A stretch of DNA of 43,984 nt from Ferrithrix thermotolerans DSM 19514 (GTDB lineage: Bacteria; Actinomycetota; Acidimicrobiia; Acidimicrobiales; Ilumatobacteraceae): positions 1-43,984 of the forward strand of contig CAMASN010000024.1 in NCBI GenBank assembly GCA_945861025.1. The letters are read 5' to 3'. The notes below the pieces were generated by a model. It was not told the origin of the DNA, did no database searches, and worked only from the letters and a program-made list of their open reading frames with translations. Of this stretch, positions 15,920 to 22,828 are shown one piece after another (position 1 is the first letter of the stretch; every line of letters begins with the position of its first letter). Both the position numbers and the translations under genes were made by a program.

Positions 15920-16261
15920 TTAACCAAGATCGTCGACAGCAATCGCTGGCCGATGCATCACTGCGCTTGTTGGCGTAAACGTGAGGGTCACGTCGTGCAC
16001 CTGCACCGTGCCATCGACAATGAGGCTGTAGCCGTATGCATCAGCAGGCGGCCACACCATAGATACCGACGGACGAGCAGCCGCGTTGTCGGCAGTACGA
16101 CGACCCACTTCGGCGGTCAGCACCCCAGACTCGTGATCCCACGCCGGAGCAACCGCCACGGCGCGGGCGCTGCCCTGATCGGACACGGTGAGCAAATAGC
16201 ACCAGCCGATCTGACGCTCAATAGCTGCAGGAAGTTCGGCAAGAGACACGACAACACTCAT
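15920..16261 (-). CDS. Pyridoxamine-5'-phosphate-oxidase-like (split-barrel) small protein
   Basis: The 113-residue protein has the split-barrel flavin-binding pattern: 'WCYLLTVSDQGSARAVAVAPAWD', a strand 'VLTAEVGRRTADNAAARPSVSMVWPP', then 'YSLIVDGTVQV' and a C-terminal 'FTPTSAVMHRPA'. The 'RTADNAAARPSVSMV' segment resembles the FMN-phosphate-binding motif of PPOX-type proteins. A flavin or deazaflavin redox role is probable, but the substrate is unknown. It converges on the fucosidase (25-nt gap) and diverges from the peroxiredoxin. Confidence 0.7.
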   Translation of the reverse strand: MSVVVSLAELPAAIERQIGWCYLLTVSDQGSARAVAVAPAWDHESGVLTAEVGRRTADNAAARPSVSMVWPPADAYGYSLIVDGTVQVHDVTLTFTPTSAVMHRPAIAVDDLG

Positions 16262-16267
16262 CAGCTC

Positions 16268-16273
16268 ACCCTA
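16268..16273 (-). promoter_or_regulatory. -10 box (TAGGGT) for the PPOX-like gene
   Basis: On the minus strand TAGGGT ends 6 nt before ATG 16261. It is the same hexamer that precedes the fucosidase, and again no ribosome binding site is present. Confidence 0.5.
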
Positions 16274-16417
16274 CGGTCACCGCTCGGCAACCGAACCGGT
16301 ACTGCCGACTCCGTCAATTCTTGAGTGGATTAGTCGGGAATTGCCGTAGCGTGTCCCCCGAAGCACCGCTCGAGCCAATGCATGCCCGGGCCAACCACTC
16401 ACAGAGGAGACCCCACC

Positions 16418-17053
16418 ATGACTGTTCGTCTTGGCGATATCGCACCAAACTTCGACGCTCCAACAACTCAGGGCGACATCAACTTCCACGAATGGCTCGG
16501 CGACAGTTGGGGCGTGCTCTTCAGCCACCCCCGCGACTTCACGCCAGTGTGCACCACCGAGCTTGGCTACGTGGCCAAGATCAAGCCCGAGTTCGATAAG
16601 CGCAACGTGAAGGTCATCGGCCTCTCGGTCGACTCGGTTGAGAGCCACCTCAAGTGGGAAGGCGACATTGGCGAGACCCAGGGCACCCCAGTGAACTTCC
16701 CAATGATCGGCGACACCGACAAGACCGTTGCCAACTTGTACGACATGATCCACCCCAACGCCAACGACACGCAGACGGTGCGCTCGGTGTTCGTGATCGG
16801 CCCAGACAAGAAGGTCAAGCTGCAGATCACCTACCCAGCCTCAACCGGCCGCAACTTCGAAGAGATCCTTCGCGTGATCGATTCGTTGCAGCTCACAGCG
16901 CAGTACAAGGTTGCAACGCCAGCCAACTGGACCAACGGTGGCGATGTCATCATCGGCGCCGCCGTGTCAGACGACGAAGCCAAGCAGTTGTTCCCACAGG
17001 GTTGGACCACCGTGAAGCCATACCTGCGCGTTCTTCCCCAGCCCGGCAAGTGA
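16418..17053 (+). CDS. 1-Cys peroxiredoxin (Prx6-type)
   Basis: The 211-residue protein has the peroxiredoxin core with peroxidatic Cys45 in 'SHPRDFTPVCTTELG', preceded by the conserved His37. It continues with 'KVIGLSVDSVESHLKWEGDI' and 'FPMIGDTDKTVANLYDMIHP', and has a C-terminal domain ending 'GWTTVKPYLRVLPQPGK' typical of the Prx6 group. No second conserved cysteine is seen, so reduction needs an external thiol donor. A strong AGAGGAGA ribosome binding site lies 8 nt before ATG. It reduces hydrogen or organic peroxides in the cytoplasm. It converges on the operon that carries an AhpD-like selenoprotein, a possible reductant; that link is inference. Confidence 0.93.
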   Translation: MTVRLGDIAPNFDAPTTQGDINFHEWLGDSWGVLFSHPRDFTPVCTTELGYVAKIKPEFDKRNVKVIGLSVDSVESHLKWEGDIGETQGTPVNFPMIGDTDKTVANLYDMIHPNANDTQTVRSVFVIGPDKKVKLQITYPASTGRNFEEILRVIDSLQLTAQYKVATPANWTNGGDVIIGAAVSDDEAKQLFPQGWTTVKPYLRVLPQPGK

Positions 17054-17072
17054 CGCTGGCCGTTCGCGGCAA

Positions 17073-17564
17073 CTACAACAAATTGGCCTGAACCCAGGCA
17101 CGTACTGAAGGCGCCAGTCGGTCGAGATGATCGGCTGGCGCTTCACGTATCTGGGTCGCGCTGATGGGCACCGTGACCCGCTCGGCATCGACCACAACCG
17201 CTTGCGCATCGAACCGCCGGGCGAGTTCGGCGATATACGCATCACTGCTGAACACCACATGGGGTCCGATTTCGTGCGGCCAGCGCGACCGCAGCAACAG
17301 CATCCACTTGGCCCACAGCTCTTCGTTGTCGAAGTCGTTGTCGAGATCGTGAAGCACCTCGACAACCGCAACGCGCGGGTGCAGCTCGGCAAGCCACTGG
17401 GCGCGTAGATGGCCCGGCACAAGTTCGCCATCGCGCGTGTTCACGAACACGACCAACCGATCAGTGCGCTGCGCCGCCCAATCGATCATGAACGAATGAC
17501 CAAGGTGTGGCGGATTGAATCGACCGATGATCAGCCCCGTGGAATAACGCTCGTCATTCGACAT
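17073..17564 (-). CDS. Nicotinamide-nucleotide adenylyltransferase-like (NadR/NadM type)
   Basis: The 163-residue nucleotidyltransferase has the signature 'GLIIGRFNPPHLGHSFMIDWA' split by the HxGH ATP-binding site (residues 14-23) and the second phosphate-binding motif 'ISATQIRE' near residue 135. The length and motifs fit archaeal NadM or the N-terminal domain of NadR, which join NMN and ATP into NAD+. It is the last gene of a minus-strand operon, 6 nt after the AhpD-like selenoprotein gene. Another cytidylyl- or adenylyl-transfer reaction cannot be excluded. Confidence 0.8.
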   Translation of the reverse strand: MSNDERYSTGLIIGRFNPPHLGHSFMIDWAAQRTDRLVVFVNTRDGELVPGHLRAQWLAELHPRVAVVEVLHDLDNDFDNEELWAKWMLLLRSRWPHEIGPHVVFSSDAYIAELARRFDAQAVVVDAERVTVPISATQIREAPADHLDRLAPSVRAWVQANLL

Positions 17565-17570
17565 CGAGAT

Positions 17571-18098
17571 CTATTGCTCGCCGGGCGAACCAGGGGTTCG
17601 CAGCACCGTGATATCCATCTGCTCCGGCTCTGCACCCACTGCGATGAGCAACTTGCTGAAGCCATGAAATAGCGCGAGCCCGATGCCCATCTCAGCAATC
17701 TCGGCATCGGTGAACTGCGCAGAGATTGCCGCTTGCGAAGCTGCATCTGGCGGGCCTGCGGCGGCAAAGAACGCATCGCTGAACGCAAGCGCCGCCTTGT
17801 GCCGCGGCGTTAACGCGCTGGCCTGAAAGTCGTCGTCGACCATCTCGGCTATCTCTTCGGTAACTAGCTCTTGCTTCGCGACCGCGAAGCGAACGTTGCG
17901 TCAATACCCGCAATCAATCGTGCGCGCATTTCGCAGGCGCACCACTTCTTTGGTGGGTTGGTCGAGCACGCCGTGGCTCCAAAACTGCGAGTACAGCTTG
18001 GCGTAGATGCCCACAAGCTCTGGCTGGTGATACAACATGCCGCCGTACGAAGTGGTCTCTTCGCCGAACGCTGATGGCATGCGAGGTGACGTGGACAT
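17571..18098 (-). CDS. AhpD-like (carboxymuconolactone decarboxylase family) selenoprotein
   Basis: Read through an in-frame TGA at 17901-17903, this 176-codon frame makes a 175-residue AhpD-fold protein. Upstream of the TGA it reads 'RLRNARTIDCGY', downstream 'RNVRFAVAKQELVTEEIAE' and 'LTPRHKAALAFSDAFF'. This is the continuous family pattern R-N-A-x-x-x-x-C-x-x-C-R-N-V-R-F, with the TGA exactly at the second Cys (CxxU, Cys63 and Sec66). AhpD proteins use this pair to reduce peroxiredoxins or handle peroxides. A hairpin suited to be a SECIS lies just downstream. TGA is an ordinary stop elsewhere in the window, so the code is not reassigned. The gene starts 15 nt after the first AhpD-like gene, with a weak AAGG site. 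A recent nonsense mutation is the alternative. Confidence 0.8.
17873..17890 (-). promoter_or_regulatory. Putative bacterial SECIS hairpin
   Basis: In the mRNA, 10 nt after the UGA, GCUUCGCGGUCGCGAAGC folds into a perfect 7-bp stem with the tetraloop GGUC. The loop starts 17 nt after the UGA, and its first two bases are G. These fit the published bacterial SECIS rules (loop about 16-37 nt downstream, G within the first two loop bases). The GGUC loop resembles that of E. coli fdhF as I remember it. No bulged U is seen in the stem. Confidence 0.7.
17901..17903 (-). other. In-frame TGA, predicted selenocysteine codon
   Basis: TGA replaces the second cysteine codon of the CxxC motif in the AhpD-like gene. 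A single TGC or TGT would restore the canonical Cys form. The reading frame stays open for another 109 codons on the far side with full family similarity. Confidence 0.8.
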
Positions 18099-18113
18099 CT
18101 GTATCTGCCTTGC

Positions 18114-18488
18114 TCAGTCGGCCTGGTTGGGGGCGACGAGATCGAGTTTGGTGAAACCGTCGAGCAACGCGAGATGAAACAACAGTCCCATTTGCTCGGC
18201 GTGCGTGTAGTGATCGGAGAGCGCCGCAAACGTGGCGTCGTCGAGGCCATGCACATCGATGATGAACTGCTCGACAACTGCCAATGCTGCATGCTCGGCG
18301 GGCGTGAGGTCTGCGGGCAATGACTCGTGCCACGGAGCGCACAACAGTTGCTGCACCCGGATGCGGGCCAGCTCACCGGTGCGACCCGGCGCCGCTGCCG
18401 CAGCCTTGGCGGTGATTTCGTTCACGCGCTCGGCAAGCGGCGCGCGATGTTCGATCAGCGCTAACGCTGATGGCTGCAGCCAAGTCAT
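18114..18488 (-). CDS. AhpD-like protein lacking the CxxC motif
   Basis: This 124-residue protein is a divergent paralogue of its downstream neighbour. Shared features are 'LTPAEHAALAVVEQFIIDVHGL', compared with 'LTPRHKAALAFSDAFF', and 'HAEQMGLLFHLALLDGFTKL', compared with 'DAEIAEMGIGLALFHGFSKL'. In the active-site region it has only one cysteine (Cys50 in 'RVQQLLCAPWHE'), so it cannot form the usual redox disulfide. ATG 18488 overlaps the stop of the cyclase gene (ATGA), which fixes the start. It may form a heteromeric partner with the selenoprotein; this is inference from adjacency. Confidence 0.75.
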   Translation of the reverse strand: MTWLQPSALALIEHRAPLAERVNEITAKAAAAAPGRTGELARIRVQQLLCAPWHESLPADLTPAEHAALAVVEQFIIDVHGLDDATFAALSDHYTHAEQMGLLFHLALLDGFTKLDLVAPNQAD

Positions 18489-21400
18489 GCCACAGCCTCG
18501 CGCAGCGTCGGTAGCGCATCCACAACCGAGCGCCACCCAGGGCCAAGTGCGTCGACAACGCCAGCTCCACGTTCGTGCGCAACACCAAGCACATGTTGGT
18601 GAGCGCACAACGCAAGCGCGGTAGCCACCTGATCTTGCGTGGCAGTAGCCAACGACACAGCCCCCTCGAGCCACGTGCGAGCGGCGCCAGCATCGCCTTC
18701 GGATGCTGCCGAGGCAGCAGCAGCAACGCCGGCAATGACGCCGTCGAGATAGGTATGGCCGCCGACGTCAGACACCCGCGTGGCAGCCTCGATGGCCTCG
18801 CCTGAACGGCCCTGCAGCGCAGCCACCAGCGCAACCGCTGCCTGCATAAACGGATGAGCGTCGGGGCCGAGGGATACCTGAGCCAGCGTCGTATGGGCTT
18901 CGTCGTATCGACCCGTCTGAGCGAGGCCAACAGCCAAGACGACGCGCGATTCGTTGGGATCAGCAAAGGTTTCGTTGAGACGACGCACGGCTTCTTCTGC
19001 CAGCAACACGGTGGTCTTGCCATCGCCAGCGTGCATCGCAATGCCCGCCGCGGCAAGCAACGAAAACGCCGGTTGATCAAGATCGCCTGTCTGAGCCAAC
19101 AACGCCTCAGTGGTGCGCGACACGTTGGGGTCGCGCACCGCAACCTGCGTACGTCCCAGAACGGTGAGCGCCTGGCGCAAGCCAAATCCATCGCCAAGTC
19201 GTTTGAACTTATTGAGGGCCTGCTCGGCAAGTGCCGCCGCAGCCTCGATTTGTCCGGACCAGAGACGCAAGTTCGCGAGCAACGACATCATGATGCTCTC
19301 GGCCCATTCGTCGCCCCGCTCGCGAGCCTCGGCTCGAACTTGAGTGGCAAGCGCTTCAGCTTCGGGGAATCTGCGGTTATAAAAGTGAATGAACGCAAGA
19401 ACCCCATATGCCCAACCAAGGCCGGCGCGATCGCCAAGCTCGGTCATCGCCACGATCGAGTTGTTAATGCGTTCTTCGGCAAGATTGATGTCGCCACCAA
19501 GGAACGACATGAAGCCGCGGTGTTGCTCGATATTGCTGAGTCCGCGCCTATCGCCAAGTGACGTGTACAGGCCCTCGGCCTCGCCAAACAACCACTCGGC
19601 ATCGGCGAGCGAACCGCCGAACAACTCAAGGAATCCGCGGGCGCGAAGCGTGTCGGCCAACTGCTGCGGGTCGTCGAGCAAACGGAAGATCGCGACCGCT
19701 TCTCCCAACTGCCTCCGTGCGGTGGCCAAGTCTCCTTCGACTTGACTGATCACGCCGCGGGCGCGACGAACACACGCTTCGGTGGCTTGGTCGTGAGCCG
19801 CCATCGCTTCGGTGAGCATCGAATCAGACTCGACTCGAGCGCGCTCGAGCTGCCGGCGCCCAATCAAGGCATCAAGCCGACCGAGGCGTAATTCAGCACG
19901 TCGGCCACGCGTCTTGTCGGGAATCGCCAAGAGCTCAAGTAACTCAATGGCACGTGAGGAGTAGCGCACAATGAGGCGCAGGTTTCCCTGCTCGATCGCG
20001 CGCTTGGTGGCTGCTTCGAGCGCCACCAGGGCGCGTTCGTTGATGTCGGCTGGCACAAGATCGACTGGGCCGATTTCTGACACCAACTCGGCAGCCGCTG
20101 CAAGGTGGTGAGCGACCTCGTCGGGGCTGACGTGGCGCGACTCCATCACCATCGCGACACCCATGTGTCGCGCTGCCCGCACGGCCTTGGTGAGTGTCTG
20201 GTACGCAACCTCGCGCACCGAATCAGACCTGAACGACCAGCGTCTGCCATCGAGTTCGAGAAGACCGAGATCGGCCAAGGCGTCGAGCACACCCGGGCCC
20301 ATCTGTTGCCCCAAGGCGTCGCTGAATCGCTCGAGCGACTGAATGGCACCAGAGGGACCAAGCACCGCAGCGTTGTCGATAACGGCACGTTGGTCGGGCG
20401 GCAGTCGATCAAGGCGGGCAGCAACCACGGCACGTAGCGAGTCGGGCAGCGCGGCCACATCGCCGCCATCGGCTACCAAAACGGCCAACTCTTCGAGGAA
20501 CAGCGGGTTGCCACCGGACCGCTCGTAGATAGTAGAGATAACCGCTTCGTCGGCGTCGTCGCCGATGATTGCCCGGCACAAACGCGCGGCCGCTACTTGC
20601 CCGAGCGGTTCGAGCGGCAACCGAACAACAGCCGCACGCGTGCTCAGCGGTGGCCACACCAGTTCTGAGTCGGGACGATTGGTGGTGATCAGCACAAACG
20701 GGCTGCGCGCCAACGCAATGAGTAGGTGCTCGCACAACGCAAGAACCGCTGGGTCGGCCCAGTGCAAGTCGGTGATCGACAGCATCACCGGGCCACTACG
20801 CAACCTGGCTTCAAGCACTGCGGTGACAGCGCGAGTAATGCCATCTCGCGCTACAACGGGATCGACGTCGTCGAGTTTCGACGGAGCGCCCAGCAGATGC
20901 AACAAGGCCTCGGAGAGTTGGGTACGAGTTGCTGCATCGGCATCACTGAACAGTTCAGCCAAGAACGCGTCGGTAGTCTCACGCAGACTTCCGAAATAGG
21001 TAGATGCGTCGAGGTCGAAATGACCAAACAAAGCAGTTGCGATGGGCCACCACACGTTGGCCTCGCCGTACGGCACCGAGTAGCCCTCCATGATGAAAGC
21101 CGACTTGGCCTCGCGGGTCGACTCAAGCAGTTCGTCGACCATGCGACCCTTGCCGACGCCGCCCTCACCGTCGACAGCGACCAAGGCGGCCTGCGAGTTC
21201 GTAAGGGTGAAGTCGACCGCCGCTTGCATCAACGCAAGTTCGGTGGAGCGGCCCATCATCGGCACATCTCGACGTCGCACTCTGGCTCCGGGCTGCGCTA
21301 CTGCCGCGACTGCGAGCCACGCCGCTACAGGCGCCTCGCGCCCCTTAGCCGCCAGCTCGCCCTGAGAGGCGTAGGTGATGTTTGCTTCGGACAAGGCGTA

Positions 21401-21970
21401 GGTGGTCTCGCCAACGAGCACTCCCCCGGGAGGCGCCAACGATTGCAGTCGTGAGGCGGTGTTGACCACGTCGCCCATTGCGGTGTGATCGGTGCCAGCC
21501 ACAATGCCAACAAGTGCAACGCCGGTGTTGATGCCCACCCGCATCTGTAGTTCGCTTGGCGAATCGGAGGCGAAGCCCGATGACGCAAACGTGGCCAGAG
21601 ACTCCTGCATTCGCAAACCTGCCCGCACAGCGCGCTCAGCGTCGTCTTCGTGAGCGACCGGCACCCCAAACAGGGCAACGATGCCATCGCCCATCAACTT
21701 GTCGACGGTGCCTCCAAAGGCAGTGATGTCGGCAACGAGGCGCTCGAAGCACACGTCGATCAGGCGTTTCACTTGCTCTGGGTCAAGATTCTCGGAGAGA
21801 GACGTGAAACCCACGAGATCGGCGAACAGCACGGTGACGACACGCCGCTCTTCAGCTGTTGACGCTGCAAGCGCGAATCCACACGTTGGGCAAAAGCGGG
21901 AGCCGACAGCTACCGGATTTGCGCAGGAGGGGCACGAACTCACGCAAGGATCGTACGGCATGAGTTCCAT
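18485..21970 (-). CDS. Class III adenylate/guanylate cyclase with AAA ATPase and TPR regions
   Basis: The 1161-residue protein begins with a zinc ribbon (CPSC at 13-16, CPTC at 27-30), followed by a class III cyclase domain (about 42-215). Metal-binding Asp51 (FADLVGFTSLSE) and Asp95 (KLMGDG), Lys91 and the 'MGDVVNTASRL' motif (Asp167, Asn170, Arg174) are all present, so it should be active. A STAND/AAA-type ATPase module follows (about 235-510). Its P-loop 'GEGGVGKGR' has Gly where Ser or Thr is normal. The rest, from about 610, is helical TPR-like repeats. It heads the operon with the AhpD-like genes and NMN adenylyltransferase. ATG 21970 is chosen; ATG 21961 is possible. A signalling role that senses a ligand through the TPR part is likely. 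Confidence 0.9.
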   Translation of the reverse strand: MELMPYDPCVSSCPSCANPVAVGSRFCPTCGFALAASTAEERRVVTVLFADLVGFTSLSENLDPEQVKRLIDVCFERLVADITAFGGTVDKLMGDGIVALFGVPVAHEDDAERAVRAGLRMQESLATFASSGFASDSPSELQMRVGINTGVALVGIVAGTDHTAMGDVVNTASRLQSLAPPGGVLVGETTYALSEANITYASQGELAAKGREAPVAAWLAVAAVAQPGARVRRRDVPMMGRSTELALMQAAVDFTLTNSQAALVAVDGEGGVGKGRMVDELLESTREAKSAFIMEGYSVPYGEANVWWPIATALFGHFDLDASTYFGSLRETTDAFLAELFSDADAATRTQLSEALLHLLGAPSKLDDVDPVVARDGITRAVTAVLEARLRSGPVMLSITDLHWADPAVLALCEHLLIALARSPFVLITTNRPDSELVWPPLSTRAAVVRLPLEPLGQVAAARLCRAIIGDDADEAVISTIYERSGGNPLFLEELAVLVADGGDVAALPDSLRAVVAARLDRLPPDQRAVIDNAAVLGPSGAIQSLERFSDALGQQMGPGVLDALADLGLLELDGRRWSFRSDSVREVAYQTLTKAVRAARHMGVAMVMESRHVSPDEVAHHLAAAAELVSEIGPVDLVPADINERALVALEAATKRAIEQGNLRLIVRYSSRAIELLELLAIPDKTRGRRAELRLGRLDALIGRRQLERARVESDSMLTEAMAAHDQATEACVRRARGVISQVEGDLATARRQLGEAVAIFRLLDDPQQLADTLRARGFLELFGGSLADAEWLFGEAEGLYTSLGDRRGLSNIEQHRGFMSFLGGDINLAEERINNSIVAMTELGDRAGLGWAYGVLAFIHFYNRRFPEAEALATQVRAEARERGDEWAESIMMSLLANLRLWSGQIEAAAALAEQALNKFKRLGDGFGLRQALTVLGRTQVAVRDPNVSRTTEALLAQTGDLDQPAFSLLAAAGIAMHAGDGKTTVLLAEEAVRRLNETFADPNESRVVLAVGLAQTGRYDEAHTTLAQVSLGPDAHPFMQAAVALVAALQGRSGEAIEAATRVSDVGGHTYLDGVIAGVAAAASAASEGDAGAARTWLEGAVSLATATQDQVATALALCAHQHVLGVAHERGAGVVDALGPGWRSVVDALPTLREAVA

Positions 21971-21971
21971 T

Positions 21972-22066
21972 CCGCAGGTGCGAGTTTGAGCGATGCATCA
22001 AACGTGACAGGAGTCCGCAGCCAAACAGGCCAAATTAGAGCTGTACGCAGGGACTCCCACCTGCGG
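21972..22066. promoter_or_regulatory. Nested inverted repeats in a divergent promoter region
   Basis: Between the divergent cyclase and ABC-transporter genes, CCGCAGGTG (21972-21980) is repeated as CACCTGCGG (22058-22066), and GGAGTCC (22010-22016) as GGACTCC (22051-22057). A further GTTTGA...TCAAAC pair (21984-21989 and 21998-22003) surrounds GATGCATC. The outer arms lie immediately before the two start codons. One regulator acting on both genes is conceivable; no family is indicated. Confidence 0.4.
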
Positions 22067-22083
22067 TGCGGTAGAAAGATGGG

Positions 22084-22827
22084 ATGACTGATGCCACAAC
22101 CATCGCTGCCGCCGCCGGAGCCGTTGACGCCACCAAGATTTATGGTTCCGGCGATAGCGAAGTTCGGGCTCTTGATGGCGTCACCGTTCAGTTCGAGGCC
22201 GGCAAGTTCACGGCCATCATGGGACCATCGGGTTCCGGCAAAAGCACGCTGATGCATTCGCTGGCGGGCCTCGATGGCCTGACCTCTGGGTCGGTGTATA
22301 TCGGTTCCACAGCATTGGCCAGTTTGAAAGACAAAGAACTCACCGAGCTTCGTCGCCGCGAAGTTGGGTTCATTTTCCAGGCCTACAACTTGATCCCAAC
22401 GCTGTCGGCCGAAGAGAACATTCGCCTGCCACTGCTGCTCGGCAACTCAAAGGGCGACGAGGCATGGATCAATCGCGTTATCGACACGGTGGGTCTACGC
22501 GATCGGCTCAAGCATCGCCCCAGCGAGCTCTCGGGAGGCCAGCAACAGCGCGTAGCTGTTGCACGTGCCCTCGCCAGCAAGCCAACCATCATTTTCGCCG
22601 ACGAGCCCACCGGCAACCTCGATAGTCACACCGGTGCTGAGATCTTGTCGTTCATGCGCTTAGCCGTGAACGAACTCGGCCAGACCATCGTGATGGTCAC
22701 GCACGATCCAGTGGCTGCCGCGTACTCAGACCGAGTCATCTTCCTTGCTGACGGACGCATTGTCGACGAACTGCAGAATCCCACTGCGGGCGACGTGCTT
22801 GATCGCATGAAGCGCTTCGGCGACTGA
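22084..22827 (+). CDS. ABC transporter ATP-binding protein, MacB/LolD type
   Basis: The 247-residue ATPase has Walker A 'GPSGSGKST', the Q-loop '[21 protein letters not shown]', the signature '[15 protein letters not shown]', Walker B '[13 protein letters not shown]' and the H-loop 'VMVTHDP'. The '[11 protein letters not shown]' and 'TGNLDS' features are typical of the MacB/LolD/FtsE branch, which power extraction or export rather than uptake. Its stop is one base before the first permease ATG, so the three genes form an operon. The start codon lies shortly after a weak TAGAAA sequence. Confidence 0.93.
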   Translation: MTDATTIAAAAGAVDATKIYGSGDSEVRALDGVTVQFEAGKFTAIMGPSGSGKSTLMHSLAGLDGLTSGSVYIGSTALASLKDKELTELRRREVGFIFQAYNLIPTLSAEENIRLPLLLGNSKGDEAWINRVIDTVGLRDRLKHRPSELSGGQQQRVAVARALASKPTIIFADEPTGNLDSHTGAEILSFMRLAVNELGQTIVMVTHDPVAAAYSDRVIFLADGRIVDELQNPTAGDVLDRMKRFGD

Positions 22828-22828
22828 G

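Noticed and set aside
16337-16360. SigR/SigH-type promoter (GGAAT) before the peroxiredoxin gene
   Set aside because: No GTT-type -10 element follows at 16-19 nt.
17571-18098. Reading this locus as two separate short genes (17901-18098 and 17571-17843)
   Set aside because: The parts are in the same frame, are contiguous across a single TGA, and together match one AhpD-like protein; neither half has its own ribosome binding site or makes a full domain.
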